Shown here: positions 17,023-29,665 of the stretch, piece by piece
How the letters are laid out: every line of letters starts with the position of its first letter
Numbering within the stretch: position 1 is the first letter of the stretch
NCBI GenBank assembly: GCA_001560895.1
Contig: CP014326.1
Span: 1,314,001 to 1,378,000 of the forward strand
Length of the DNA stretch: 64,000 bases
Origin: Streptococcus mitis
Lineage (GTDB): Bacteria > Bacillota > Bacilli > Lactobacillales > Streptococcaceae
Direction: 5' to 3'
Made by a program: the position numbers and the translations under genes
The notes under the pieces: generated by a model
Seen by the model: only the letters and a program-made list of their open reading frames with translations
The model's database searches: none
Told to the model about the DNA's origin: nothing

Positions 17023-18178
17023 TCTTGACTTCCTCTCCCTCTAGTTCATATAGACCACTGACTACCTTATACCATTCAAAAATCGCCGAAATGACAACCT
17101 TTGCAGAGGCATAAACCGGAATACCGAGCAAGACTCCCCAAATACCAAACATAGATCCTGAAGTTAACAAGACAAAGAGAACATTAATGGGATGAATGTT
17201 TAATTGACTTCCCAAAATCAATGGAGAGACAAAACGACCTTCGATTGTTTGTTCTACGATAAAGACAATCACCACTTTTAAAAGCATAACTGGCCCTGCA
17301 ATCAAGCCCAATACTAGAGCAGGAAGCATGGCTAAAAAGCTACCAAGATAAGGAACCAGATTTAGAATACCAGCAGTAACCCCCAGCGTAACCGCATAGC
17401 GTAGATCTATAATCTTAAAGAAGATGATAAACATTACTGCTACAATAATAGCCACTGTTACTTGCCCTCGAACATAGTTGGACAACTGTTGATTCACATC
17501 TGATAAAACTTGTCCAACAGGTTCTTTCAATTTCGTCGGCATGAATTGGGTCAAATAGTTACGCAAGCCTTTCCCATCACGCAAGAGATAAAAGAGCATG
17601 AAAGGAACGATAATCAAGGCAACAATCACTTGAGAAGTCCCGCTAATAAAGGCACTCACCCAGTTGACTGCCTGAGAAGAAACCTTACTTGCCCAAACTG
17701 TAGCCTGGCTAGAAAAATTGGTCAAAACTTGCTCTAATTGAGGTCTGAAATCATCTGGCAAACGCTTGGTGACCAAATCGTCAATAACTCGATCTGCATC
17801 TTCAAGGTAGACTGGTACATTTCTTGCAAAAGTTAAAACCTGACGTTGTAGATTTGGAATAGCTACTGCCAAGCCCCAAATTATAAAGAGGGCGATGATG
17901 ACAAAGACAATACTAATAGCTATGACGCGATTGACTTTGTGTTTTTCCATCCAATCAACAATAGGATTTAACAAATAATATAGCAGGCCAGACAGAATGA
18001 CTGGTAACATCACAACTGCCAAAAAGTCTAAAACAGGTGAAAATAAAAAACTAATCTTGCTTAAAATAAAAAGATTGAGTCCCAATAATAAGGTGACCAA
18101 AAATACCGTAATGGCCTTGTTATCCAAAAACCACTTGAAAAACCAAGATAGGCTAAAATGTTTCTCTTTTTGTTCCAT
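17012..18178 (-). CDS. AI-2E family (PerM/YtvI-like) membrane protein
   Basis: A 388-residue polytopic protein of the AI-2 exporter family. There are paired N-terminal helices (about 15-75), a helix at about 75-95, a long soluble domain (about 95-165), a cluster of helices at about 170-310, and the conserved family motif GSQLNIHPINVLFVLLTSGS followed by the final helix GIWGVLLGIPVYA. Members export autoinducer-2 or act as ion antiporters; which applies here cannot be told. It heads a two-gene unit with the TPR gene. Confidence 0.87.
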   Translation of the reverse strand: MEQKEKHFSLSWFFKWFLDNKAITVFLVTLLLGLNLFILSKISFLFSPVLDFLAVVMLPVILSGLLYYLLNPIVDWMEKHKVNRVIAISIVFVIIALFIIWGLAVAIPNLQRQVLTFARNVPVYLEDADRVIDDLVTKRLPDDFRPQLEQVLTNFSSQATVWASKVSSQAVNWVSAFISGTSQVIVALIIVPFMLFYLLRDGKGLRNYLTQFMPTKLKEPVGQVLSDVNQQLSNYVRGQVTVAIIVAVMFIIFFKIIDLRYAVTLGVTAGILNLVPYLGSFLAMLPALVLGLIAGPVMLLKVVIVFIVEQTIEGRFVSPLILGSQLNIHPINVLFVLLTSGSMFGIWGVLLGIPVYASAKVVISAIFEWYKVVSGLYELEGEEVKSEQ

Positions 18179-18204
18179 ATATAATTCCTTTCTGTCGTTC
18201 TCTC

Positions 18205-18213
18205 ATTATACCA
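18205..18213 (-). promoter_or_regulatory. Extended -10 promoter of the AI-2E/TPR unit
   Basis: TGGTATAAT on the minus strand, about 27 bp upstream of the ATG at 18178. It lies close to the IS1167-like insertion at 18274, whose entry leaves it intact. Confidence 0.6.
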
Positions 18214-18273
18214 TTTTTGAATCAAAATAACTCTTTTTTAAAGTGCTTACATAGAGACAGCGACATAAAAAAT

Positions 18274-19687
18274 GGCTCTATAATATTTGTAGTGGGTAAA
18301 TCCCCTATGGATATTATGGAGCCTATTTTGTTGTAGAAAAAAAGTCCCATAAGATCTATAATGAAAAGCAACCAAACCATCATTAGAAAGAATCCTATGG
18401 AACAATTACATTTTATCACAAAATTACTAGACATTAAAGACCCAAATATCCAAATTATGGATGTCATTAATAGGAATACCCACAAGGAAATCATCGCTAA
18501 ACTGGACTACGACGCTCCATCTTGTCCTGAGTGTGGAAGTCAAATGAAGAAATATGACTTCCAAAAACCGTCTAAGGTTCCTTACCTTGAAACGACTGGT
18601 ATGCCTACTAGAATTCTCCTTAGAAAACGTCGATTCAAGTGCTATCATTGCTCGAAAATGATGGTAGCTGAGACTTCTCTCGTCAAGAAGAATCACCAAA
18701 TCCCTCGTATCATCAACCAAAAGATTGCCCAGAAGCTAATTGAGAAGACTTCTATGACCGATATTGCCCGTCAGCTGTCTATTTCAACTTCAACTGTTAT
18801 TCGCAAGCTCAATGACTTCTGTTTTAAGTCTGATTTTTCTTACCTCCCTGAGATTATGTCCTGGGACGAATATGCCTTCACTAAGGGAAAGATGAGTTTC
18901 ATTGCTCAAGATTTTGATAAGCTCAATATTATCACTGTTCTTGAGGGTAGAACACAAACTATCATAAGAAATCATTTTCTGCGCTACAATCGCTCTGTTC
19001 GTTGTCAGGTGAAAATCATTACTATGGATATGTTTAGTCCTTACTATGACTTGGCTAAACATCTTTTTCCGTATGCCAAAATCGTTCTAGATCGCTTCCA
19101 CATTGTACAACATCTTAGCCGTGCTATGAGTCGTGTTCGTGTCCAAATCATGAAGCAATTTGAGCGAAAATCTCATGAATATAAGGCTATCAAGCGCTAC
19201 TGGAAACTCATTCAACAGGATAGCCGTAAACTGAGTGATAAGCGATTTTATCGCCCTACTTTTCGCATGCACTTAACCAATAAAGAGATTATTGACAAGC
19301 TTTTGAGCTATTCAGAAGACTTGAAACACCACTATCATCTCTATCAACTCTTGCTTTTTCACTTTCAGAATAAGGAACCGGAGAAATTTTTCGGACTCAT
19401 TGAGGAAAATCTAAAGAAAGTTCATCCTCTTTTTAAGACTGTCTTTAAAACCTTTCTAAAGGACAAAGAGAAAATCGTCAATGCCCTTCAGTTACCCTAT
19501 TCTAATGCCAAATTAGAAGCAACCAATAATCTCATCAAACTTATCAAACGCAATGCCTTTGGTTTTCGGAACTTTGAAAACTTCAAAAAACGGATTTTTA
19601 TCGCTCTGAATATCAAAAAAGAAAGGACGAAATTTGTCCTTTCTCGAGCTTAGCTTTTCTTCAACCCACTACAGTTGACAAAGAGCC
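18274..19687 (+). mobile_element. IS1167-like element (ISL3 family), copy 1
   Basis: A 1,414-bp element bounded by 24-bp imperfect inverted repeats (left GGCTCTATAATATTTGTAGT, right end read inward GGCTCTTTGTCAACTGTAGT, both then GGGT) and by a perfect 8-bp target duplication TAAAAAAT (18266-18273 and 19688-19695). One intact transposase gene. It is apparently identical over the transposase to copy 2 at 50733-52146, so movement is recent. The target is the T-tract of the terminator that follows the oligopeptide-binding gene. Confidence 0.95.
18397..19653 (+). CDS. ISL3-family transposase (copy 1)
   Basis: 418 residues from MEQLHFITKLLDIKDPNIQI, the start I recall for IS1167; an in-frame ATG at 18361 would add 12 residues. 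An N-terminal zinc ribbon (CPECG ... CYHC, about residues 44-85) is followed by a helix-turn-helix (MTDIARQLSISTSTVIRKLN). The DDE domain starts with SWDEYAFTKG, continues with VKIITMDMFSPYY and VLDRFHIVQHLSRAM, and ends with the Glu in LPYSNAKLEATNNLIKLIKR. All look intact. Confidence 0.93.
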   Translation: MEQLHFITKLLDIKDPNIQIMDVINRNTHKEIIAKLDYDAPSCPECGSQMKKYDFQKPSKVPYLETTGMPTRILLRKRRFKCYHCSKMMVAETSLVKKNHQIPRIINQKIAQKLIEKTSMTDIARQLSISTSTVIRKLNDFCFKSDFSYLPEIMSWDEYAFTKGKMSFIAQDFDKLNIITVLEGRTQTIIRNHFLRYNRSVRCQVKIITMDMFSPYYDLAKHLFPYAKIVLDRFHIVQHLSRAMSRVRVQIMKQFERKSHEYKAIKRYWKLIQQDSRKLSDKRFYRPTFRMHLTNKEIIDKLLSYSEDLKHHYHLYQLLLFHFQNKEPEKFFGLIEENLKKVHPLFKTVFKTFLKDKEKIVNALQLPYSNAKLEATNNLIKLIKRNAFGFRNFENFKKRIFIALNIKKERTKFVLSRA

Positions 19688-19716
19688 TAAAAAATCCCCT
19701 CAAAAGAGGAGATTTG
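19688..19716 (-). terminator. Terminator of the oligopeptide-binding gene, abutting the IS
   Basis: AAATCTCCTC pairs with GAGGGGATTT around TTTT on the minus strand. Its T-run (ATTTTTTA) is exactly the sequence duplicated by the IS1167-like insertion, so the terminator was kept functional. Confidence 0.85.
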
Positions 19717-19717
19717 A

Positions 19718-21700
19718 TTAGTCTTGAATATGACGGTCTAAGTTCTTCTGATAATCTGCGTTTGATTTGGCTTTTTCATCAGCAAATTTCTTGCGGAACT
19801 CATCCATTTCTTTTGTAGTGACAATCTTATCTTGGAGTTTAAGATATTTATAGCTATGTTCACTAGTCTTATCACCTACCCAGCCACCGGCACCAGTACC
19901 TAGAACTTTCTTCGTTACTAGCATTTGGGCACCATCTGAGTGTACAGGAATAACCAAGGCACTGTCTGTTAACCAAGCTTGAGCTTTTGCATATTTAGCA
20001 TATCGTTTTTCAAGATTTGTTTTCTCACCACTAGCATCCGTAATTAACTCTTTAAACTTATCTAAACCAACCGCTTTAATTGCTGAGTTGTCTGTACCTG
20101 GTGCTACACCTAAGGAACCAAGAAGATTTGGTCCTGATGTTGGATCGAATATATCCAGGTAAGTTGATGGATCTGCGTAATCAGGTCCCCATCCACTATT
20201 TGCATTAATATCCCAGTCAGTATTAGTATTAGAAGTAGCTAGAATTGTCATACTTCCCAATTCATCATCAGAAACTTGTTGAATATCAACTACAACATTA
20301 TCTGCTCCAAGAGTTTCTTCAACGGATTGTTTATAAGATTGAGCTTGACGCACAAACTCTGGACGAGTAGAAGATACTGGAATATCTAAATGAATAGGGA
20401 ACTGTACTCCATCAGATTGAAGAGTTTTCTTAGCAGCTTCAAATTTAGCTTTAGCCTTATCTACATTATGAAGTGAATCCTGGGCATCATCAAGATTGAC
20501 ATCTTTCCATACACCATCTAACTTATCCAATTCTGCTTTAGCTACTTGCCCAAATGACTGTTCTCCTACTTGTACAAATGTTGGAGGGGTGAAACTTGTA
20601 CGTAATTTACGCGGTGCTACTTCGTCCCCAAATACTTGAGAGAGAGCTGCTTTACGATCTGCAGCAAAAGCCAATGCTTGACGGAAATCTTTGTTCAGCA
20701 AGGCCTTCTTAGTAGATGTTTTTTCTGCATCACTTGTTTTAGCAGTGTGATTGTAGGCAACACGGTCAATATTTGTCGAAATATAGAAAGTAGTTCCTAA
20801 TTGTTGACTATAGATAATGTTATCTTTGTATTTTTCTTTTAAGCGTTCATAGTTAGCAGAGTTTTTAAAGAGAGGTGCTGCTGGATAATGACCTTCATCA
20901 AAACCACGTCCAAGAGAGTCTGCATCCTGACCATCAAAGTAAGACAATTTAATATCATCAATAAAGACATTTTGTTTATCCCAATAATTTTGGTTTTTAG
21001 TCATTTCAATAGAAGACTTAGATGTAAGACCTTTTAGAAGATAAGCCCCATTGTAAAGAATGCTTGTTACATCAGTCGCCTTACCAAAGTCATCTCCTTT
21101 AGAAGCTAAAAAGTCTTCGCTAATAGGAGCAAGAACTCCCATTGTTGTCTTCGAATTCCAGAAAGATTCTGGATGATTTAAAGTATAGACTACAGTATAA
21201 TCATCCGTTGCTTTTACACCAACAGTAGAAAAATCCGTTGTTTTCCCATTTACATAATCATCTAATCCTTTAATAGAATCCTGTACAAGATAAAGTGCCT
21301 GTGATTTCTTATCTGCTGCGTGTTTTAGACCAGTCACAAAGTCTTGAGCCTTAACTTCTCCATATTCTTCACCTTCATTGGTATACCACTTGATACCTTG
21401 ACGAATTTTGTAGGTATAGGTCAAACCATCTTTGGAAACAGTCCAATCTTCTGCAACTGATGGTACTAGATTCCCATATTGATCATTTTCCAGTAGTCCA
21501 TCAATGACATTACCAGTAATCTGTTTTGTACCCTTAGTCGAAGAAACGGTATAATCCAGAGTCGCGGGATCTGATGAAAATACATAGGCATAAGTAACTG
21601 GTTTAGTTGCTTCCTTATTCCCATTACCAGATGAACACGCTGCTAGAACGGCAGTAGACAAAACGGCAATTCCAGCCGCTAAAAAAACTCGTTTTTTCAT
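19718..21700 (-). CDS. Oligopeptide-binding lipoprotein (AmiA/AliA/AliB family)
   Basis: 660 residues from the ATG at 21700, chosen because GGAG lies 7 nt upstream; a TTG two codons earlier is less likely. A lipoprotein signal peptide (MKKRVFLAAGIAVLSTAVLA) ends at the lipobox LAAC, Cys about 21. An SBP_bac_5 domain follows, with family stretches such as DGLLENDQYGNLVPSVAEDW, LYNGAYLLKGLTSKSSIEM, NKDFRQALAFAADR and GWGPDYADPSTYLDIF. It delivers peptides to the Ami permease encoded elsewhere; no permease gene is adjacent, as is usual for AliA/AliB-type orphans. It is a paralog rather than a clear AmiA, AliA or AliB. Confidence 0.9.
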   Translation of the reverse strand: MKKRVFLAAGIAVLSTAVLAACSSGNGNKEATKPVTYAYVFSSDPATLDYTVSSTKGTKQITGNVIDGLLENDQYGNLVPSVAEDWTVSKDGLTYTYKIRQGIKWYTNEGEEYGEVKAQDFVTGLKHAADKKSQALYLVQDSIKGLDDYVNGKTTDFSTVGVKATDDYTVVYTLNHPESFWNSKTTMGVLAPISEDFLASKGDDFGKATDVTSILYNGAYLLKGLTSKSSIEMTKNQNYWDKQNVFIDDIKLSYFDGQDADSLGRGFDEGHYPAAPLFKNSANYERLKEKYKDNIIYSQQLGTTFYISTNIDRVAYNHTAKTSDAEKTSTKKALLNKDFRQALAFAADRKAALSQVFGDEVAPRKLRTSFTPPTFVQVGEQSFGQVAKAELDKLDGVWKDVNLDDAQDSLHNVDKAKAKFEAAKKTLQSDGVQFPIHLDIPVSSTRPEFVRQAQSYKQSVEETLGADNVVVDIQQVSDDELGSMTILATSNTNTDWDINANSGWGPDYADPSTYLDIFDPTSGPNLLGSLGVAPGTDNSAIKAVGLDKFKELITDASGEKTNLEKRYAKYAKAQAWLTDSALVIPVHSDGAQMLVTKKVLGTGAGGWVGDKTSEHSYKYLKLQDKIVTTKEMDEFRKKFADEKAKSNADYQKNLDRHIQD

Positions 21701-21731
21701 AGTCAAACTCCTTTGATAATTTGATAGATTT

Positions 21732-21759
21732 ATTATAGCACTTTTTAAAAGGAAATCAA
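21732..21759 (-). promoter_or_regulatory. Promoter of the oligopeptide-binding gene
   Basis: TTGATT, 16-bp spacer, TATAAT on the minus strand, with TG one base before the -10. An AAAGGAG site follows. Confidence 0.65.
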
Positions 21760-21833
21760 GCTAAATTCAATATTTTATTATACTTATCTATGTGTTAGAG
21801 AGTTCCTCCAACTACAATTTTTGTGATATAATA

Positions 21834-21842
21834 GTCTTATCT
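21834..21842 (+). promoter_or_regulatory. Extended -10 promoter of pgl
   Basis: TGATATAAT preceded by TTTTTG, 19 bp upstream of the GAGGT ribosome binding site of the gene starting at 21861. Confidence 0.6.
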
Positions 21843-21860
21843 TTATATAGAGGTAAAGTT

Positions 21861-22874
21861 ATGAAAGAAACTGTTTATTTTGGAACTTATACACGTCGTA
21901 CTTCCCAAGGGATTTACAAGGCAGACTTTGATACAGAAACTGGTCAGCTTGCTAATTTAGAACTTTTTGCAGCTGAGCCTAGTCCGACCTACCTTGCCTT
22001 TGACCAGCACCAACATTTATACACTGTTGGTAGCCAAGACGATAAGGGGGGGATTGCAGCCTATCAAACTGACGGGACTTTATTAAATCATGTCGTGGAA
22101 GAGGGAGCCCCTCACTGTTATGTTTCTGTTGATGAAAAGCGTGATTTGGTTTACGCAGCTAACTACCACAAAGGGCAGGTTCTTGTTTATAAACGTCAGG
22201 AAGATGGTCGTCTTATACTTAGTGATGTGGATCAACATAGTGGCCAAGGTCCACACGAAAATCAAGCTTCCCCCCATGTTCACTATACAGATTTAACACC
22301 TGACAACTATCTAGTGACCTGTGATTTGGGTACTGACCAAGTCATCACTTATGACCTTGATCAAGAAGGGAAATTATCTAAGCTCTATACCTATCACAGC
22401 CAGCCAGGAGCAGGTTCACGCCATATCATTTTCCATAACCACTATAAAATCGCTTATCTGATTTGTGAACTCAATAGTACTATCGAAGTTTTAATCTACG
22501 ATGGTGTTGGCGAATTTGAACGCATGCAGGTCATTTCAACTCTACCAGAAGGTTACGAAGGTTTTAATGGTACTGCTGCTATTCGTCTCTCTAAAGACGG
22601 TAAATACCTCTATGCTTCTAACCGTGGCCATGATTCTATCGCAGTATATACAATCCTTGCGGACGGTAGTCTAGAATTGTTAGAAATCGTTCCTACTCAT
22701 GGTCAGACTCCACGTGATTTTGATTTGACACCAAACCAAGAATTTGTCATTGCTGTCCATCAAGACTCTGACAATGCAACCGTCTTTAAACGTAATCCTG
22801 AAACTGGTCGTCTAGCAGAACTTTCTAACGACTTCCATGTACCAGAAGCAGTCTGCATCAGTTTTGCACCTTAA
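21861..22874 (+). CDS. pgl: 6-phosphogluconolactonase (lactonase/beta-propeller family)
   Basis: 337 residues from the ATG at 21861 (MKETVYFGTYTRRTSQGIYK), which has GAGGT upstream; the longer frame from 21792 has no site. A seven-bladed beta-propeller of the YbhE/Pgl lactonase family that would hydrolyse 6-phosphogluconolactone in the pentose phosphate pathway. Recognisable blades include PSPTYLAFD, GAPHCYVSVDEKRDLVYAAN, ASPHVHYTDLTPDNYLVTCD and GAGSRHIIFHNHYKIAYLI. The conserved His and Glu of the family (HxxxxP-type and CELNST-type segments) are present. Function is by family; some members act on other lactones. Confidence 0.82.
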   Translation: MKETVYFGTYTRRTSQGIYKADFDTETGQLANLELFAAEPSPTYLAFDQHQHLYTVGSQDDKGGIAAYQTDGTLLNHVVEEGAPHCYVSVDEKRDLVYAANYHKGQVLVYKRQEDGRLILSDVDQHSGQGPHENQASPHVHYTDLTPDNYLVTCDLGTDQVITYDLDQEGKLSKLYTYHSQPGAGSRHIIFHNHYKIAYLICELNSTIEVLIYDGVGEFERMQVISTLPEGYEGFNGTAAIRLSKDGKYLYASNRGHDSIAVYTILADGSLELLEIVPTHGQTPRDFDLTPNQEFVIAVHQDSDNATVFKRNPETGRLAELSNDFHVPEAVCISFAP

Positions 22875-22884
22875 GAAAACATAA

Positions 22885-22917
22885 AAAATGAACTTGGTAA
22901 CTCAAGTTCATTTTTTC
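22885..22917. terminator. Bidirectional terminator between pgl and atpC
   Basis: AAAAATGAACTTG pairs with CAAGTTCATTTTTT across a 6-nt loop, with A/T runs on both sides. It serves two convergent transcripts. Confidence 0.88.
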
Positions 22918-23337
22918 TTATAGTCTTTTTCCGACATTGATACGATTAATAGCACGTTGCAAAGCAATCTTAGCACGACGTTCTTGATCAATCAAGTGTT
23001 TTTCGTGGGCTTCTTCGATTTCACGCTCTGCTCGAATCTTGGCACGTTCTGCACGGCTAACATCGATATCACGAGCACGTTCTGCAGAATCCGCAACGAT
23101 TGTAATGATATCATTGGCAATTTCAATAACGCCTCCGTTTACTGCAATCCAGTTCACGTGATCTTCATCATCAATACGTTTTACCTTTACTTCATCAACT
23201 GCTAAAACCGCAATCATATTTTCATGTCGTGGCAAGATCCCCATCTCACCATCCAGAGTTCGAACTGATACATAGCTGGCATGGTGATCATAGACGAGAC
23301 CATCTGGTGTCACGATCTGGACAGTTAACTGAGCCAT
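22918..23337 (-). CDS. atpC: ATP synthase epsilon subunit
   Basis: 139 residues. The N-terminal beta-sandwich ([20 protein letters not shown] ... [17 protein letters not shown]) and the C-terminal helical hairpin rich in Arg/Glu/Ala (about 88-135) are both complete. It is part of the F1 central stalk and inhibits ATP hydrolysis. Last gene of the operon, 10 bp after atpD. Confidence 0.96.
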   Translation of the reverse strand: MAQLTVQIVTPDGLVYDHHASYVSVRTLDGEMGILPRHENMIAVLAVDEVKVKRIDDEDHVNWIAVNGGVIEIANDIITIVADSAERARDIDVSRAERAKIRAEREIEEAHEKHLIDQERRAKIALQRAINRINVGKRL

Positions 23338-23347
23338 AGATCACCTC

Positions 23348-24763
<1,416 letters not shown>

Positions 24764-24809
24764 CTATTCTATATAAGATACTGTCGGTTCCTAGCTCAAC
24801 TAGGTCCTA

Positions 24810-24914
24810 ATACTCTTCGAAAATCAAATTCAAACCACGTCAGCGTCGCCTTACCGTACTCAAGTACAGCCTGCGGCTAGCTTCCTACTTTGCTCTTTGA
24901 TTTTCATTGAGTAT
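24810..24914 (-). repeat. BOX element (A-C form) inside the atp operon
   Basis: About 105 bp beginning ATACTCTTCGAAAATC and ending TTTTCATTGAGTAT, the two BOX ends in reverse orientation, with internal CGTCAGCGTCGCCTTACCGT and GCTAGCTTCCTA-like stem segments. No boxB unit. It lies between atpG and atpD and will be transcribed as a long hairpin in the operon mRNA. Confidence 0.88.
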
Positions 24915-24945
24915 AAGTTCATTTTCATACGAGCTGGACCAGAGC

Positions 24946-25824
24946 CTATTCTAAGGCACTAGCTCCTGCCACGATTTCTGTAATTTCTTGTGTAATCGCC
25001 GCCTGTCTGGCACGGTTATACTGAATTGTCAAATCATTGATGACTTTCTTAGCATTATCAGTCGCTGTTTGCATGGCTGTCATACCAGCAGCATTTTCAG
25101 CTGTCTTGGCATCGATAATAGCCCCGTAAATCATACTTTCTGCAAACTGAGGCAACAACTGCTCCAAAATTTCTTCTCGGCTGGTCTCCAATTCAAAAGT
25201 CAAGCTGTACTCTTCATCCGCTTCATTGGGATCCAAGTCAACAATCGGAAGCATTTGTTCCACACGCATTTGACTAGTTAGCGTGTTAACATGGTGGTTG
25301 TAGCAGACATAGAGCTCATCAAAAAGTTCATTTTGATACATTTCAACAGTTTTTGAAATAATCTTTCGAACTTCATCAAAGCTAGGCTGATCCGCCAAGC
25401 CACGTAGTTCATAAAGGGGTTGAATACCACGAGCCTTAAAGAAGTCAGCTCCCATCCCACCAATACAGATCATTTCAAAACCTGTACCGTCTGGATGGTA
25501 TTCTTCCTTCAACTCCATAACGGCTTTCAGAATAGAGGAATTATAACCTCCCACCAAACCGCGGTCTGAAGTAATGACGATATAGCCTGTCTTCTTAACT
25601 GGACGGCTAATCAACATGGGATTGGTTGAACCACCAGCTCCATTACCATGAAGAATATCCGTCAAGAGCTTGCGAACCTTCTGAGCGTAAACTTGGAAGT
25701 TACGAGCAGCTTCTTCAGAGCGACCTAGCTTAGCAGCCGATACCATTTGCATGGCATTAGTGATTTGACTCGTATTTTTTGTTGAGGCGATTTTTGTTTT
25801 AATATCATTTAGAGATACTGCCAT
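24946..25824 (-). CDS. atpG: ATP synthase gamma subunit
   Basis: 292 residues; the central rotating shaft of F1. The N-terminal helix ([28 protein letters not shown] split at its midpoint) and the C-terminal helix ([19 protein letters not shown]) form the coiled coil, with a Rossmann-like domain between ([20 protein letters not shown]). 15 bp after atpA. Confidence 0.97.
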   Translation of the reverse strand: MAVSLNDIKTKIASTKNTSQITNAMQMVSAAKLGRSEEAARNFQVYAQKVRKLLTDILHGNGAGGSTNPMLISRPVKKTGYIVITSDRGLVGGYNSSILKAVMELKEEYHPDGTGFEMICIGGMGADFFKARGIQPLYELRGLADQPSFDEVRKIISKTVEMYQNELFDELYVCYNHHVNTLTSQMRVEQMLPIVDLDPNEADEEYSLTFELETSREEILEQLLPQFAESMIYGAIIDAKTAENAAGMTAMQTATDNAKKVINDLTIQYNRARQAAITQEITEIVAGASALE

Positions 25825-25839
25825 CTGACACCTCTATTC

Positions 25840-27895
<2,056 letters not shown>

Positions 27896-27896
<1 letters not shown>

Positions 27897-28390
27897 TAAG
27901 CTTCTCCTAGCTGATCGATATACTGATCAATGAGTGCTTTATGGGCATGACCATCAAGGTTTTGTGAGATGATTTTACCAGCCAAGCTGATTGTCAAATC
28001 TGCTACCTCACCCTTAACGCTTTGTAAAGCTTCAGCTTTGTTTTGAGCAATTTCTTGGTTTGCTTTTTCTTTTAAGCGTCCTGCTTCTAGTTTAGCATCT
28101 GCTAAAATACTAGCCTTACTTTTCTCAGCTGTTTCTTTCGCATTCTCAATGATTGTCTTAGCTTCTTTACGGCTACCAGCCAATTCATCTTCGCGTTTTT
28201 GAGCCAATACTTCCGCTTTTTGACGTGCTTCTTCAGCTCTATCAATATCTGAAGCAATTTTTTCAGCTCTTTCTTCGAAAATGCCTGTAATATTAGACCA
28301 TGCAAATTTTTTAATCAAGACTAGCAAAAGGATAAAAGAGCCAGCGATTAAAATAAAATTACCAATTAATTCACCTACTGTTACGTGCAT
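27896..28390 (-). CDS. atpF: ATP synthase b subunit
   Basis: 164 residues; a single N-terminal membrane helix (about 8-26) followed by a long charged coiled coil ([20 protein letters not shown] and onward) forming the peripheral stalk. 13 bp after atpB. Confidence 0.96.
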
Positions 28391-28403
28391 CAGTTACTCC
28401 TTT

Positions 28404-29117
28404 CTACTCTTCATCATTAATTTTATTTCCTAGGTACATAGAGGATAATAGTGTAAAGACATAGGCCTGTACACAAGAAATGAACACGGAAAATGCAGTC
28501 CAAACTAAGTTTGCCCCAAATGCGACTGGATACCAAAAAATAGCCTGATGTGAAAGTAAGATAAGCAAGCTTGTCATTACTTCACCTGCAAAGATATTCC
28601 CAAAAATCCGCAAAGCAAGAGAAAGGAAATTCGTGAATTCTTCAAGTAGATTCATCGGTGTCATAAATGCAGGAGTTACAAAACCTTTTAGGTATTGTTT
28701 AATCCCACGACGACGAATCCCCTCAATATGCGCCATCACAATAATACAGAAAGACAAGACAAGGTCAAATGAAAGATTTGCAGTTGGCGATGTCCAAAGG
28801 TTTGTCCCATCTGTTGTTTGAAGTTTAGCCATCAAACCAAGATTATTGGCGATGACCATAAAAAGAAATAAACATAAGTAAAAGAGTGAGTAATCTTTTA
28901 TGTAGTGGGAACCAAGGTTAGGTTCTGTAAATCCAATTACAAAATCATAGAGATACTCTAGTACATTTTGTTTACCTTTGGGTCTCAACGTCATATTACG
29001 ACTTGCCCAATAGATAAATGCAAAAATCAGAAACACAGACAGCAAAGTCAAGGCTGTCAAAGTTAAATCAAAGGTAACAGGACCAATATTGATGGTTGGA
29101 TTGATACTTTCTTCCAT
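28404..29117 (-). CDS. atpB: ATP synthase a subunit
   Basis: 237 residues, polytopic; the proton half-channel of Fo. The essential Arg lies in the conserved helix [20 protein letters not shown], and the last helix includes [20 protein letters not shown] with its conserved Gln. 32 bp after atpE. Confidence 0.96.
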   Translation of the reverse strand: MEESINPTINIGPVTFDLTLTALTLLSVFLIFAFIYWASRNMTLRPKGKQNVLEYLYDFVIGFTEPNLGSHYIKDYSLFYLCLFLFMVIANNLGLMAKLQTTDGTNLWTSPTANLSFDLVLSFCIIVMAHIEGIRRRGIKQYLKGFVTPAFMTPMNLLEEFTNFLSLALRIFGNIFAGEVMTSLLILLSHQAIFWYPVAFGANLVWTAFSVFISCVQAYVFTLLSSMYLGNKINDEE

Positions 29118-29149
29118 CTAACATTCTCCCTTCTCCAATTTATATTTCG

Positions 29150-29350
29150 TTATTTAATAATAAATGAGAAGACAAGAGTTATGAAGAAAGTCCCTTCAAT
29201 AAAGGCAACCCCTAAAAACATCAGACTACGAAACTCAGCGATAATATCTGGTTGGCGAGCTACTGATTTAAGCAAACCGTTCATCAACATACCCTCACCA
29301 AGAGACACACCCATACAGGCAAGACATAGACCGAAAAATGTTAAATTCAT
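29150..29350 (-). CDS. atpE: ATP synthase c subunit (optochin target)
   Basis: 66 residues forming a hairpin of two helices around the polar loop KSVARQPD. The proton-binding carboxylate is Glu52 ([12 protein letters not shown]). Residues where pneumococcal optochin-resistance substitutions are known are unmodified here (Gly14, Gly18, Gly20, Val48, Ala49, Phe50), while several other residues differ from the pneumococcal sequence I remember. It is called atpC in some pneumococcal literature. It is the first gene of the operon, as in other streptococci (c before a). Confidence 0.96.
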   Translation of the reverse strand: MNLTFFGLCLACMGVSLGEGMLMNGLLKSVARQPDIIAEFRSLMFLGVAFIEGTFFITLVFSFIIK

Positions 29351-29385
29351 GACGAATTCTCCTTTTAATTAAAATTTACTTACTT

Positions 29386-29414
29386 AGTTTAGTCCTAAAA
29401 ATTGGATTTGTCAA
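29386..29414 (-). promoter_or_regulatory. Promoter of the atp operon
   Basis: TTGACA (29409-29414), 17-bp spacer, TAAACT (29386-29391) on the minus strand, 36 bp upstream of the atpE start, which has AAAGGAG upstream. Confidence 0.8.
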
Positions 29415-29427
29415 CTTTTTACTAACA

Positions 29428-29442
29428 TTGAAAGCGTTTAAT
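29428..29442 (+). promoter_or_regulatory. cre-like site (putative CcpA operator) upstream of atp
   Basis: TTGAAAGCGTTTAAT matches the cre consensus WTGNAANCGNWNNCW except at one position. It lies 13 bp upstream of the -35 of the atp promoter. Confidence 0.45.
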
Positions 29443-29544
29443 GAAAATTATTTACAATTTTACTATTTTTGAGTCTATTATATAGAAAACTTTGTAAAAA
29501 ACTTGTAATAAATCCGACCATTATCTAGACCTTTCTGAAAAATA

Positions 29545-29575
29545 TTGAAAAAATCCGAGATGTAATCTCGGATGG
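29545..29575 (-). terminator. Terminator of the U32 family gene
   Basis: ATCCGAGAT pairs with ATCTCGGAT around a 3-nt loop, followed by six T on the minus strand. It lies about 90 bp after the stop codon at 29666 and insulates the atp promoter. Confidence 0.85.
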
Positions 29576-29665
29576 AAATTAATATATTTTCTTTAACCTA
29601 ATGTTCTTTTAGTAAGTAGGATTAAAGGGAAAGCAACTAGAAAGCTTTCGTCTCCTACATGTTTA

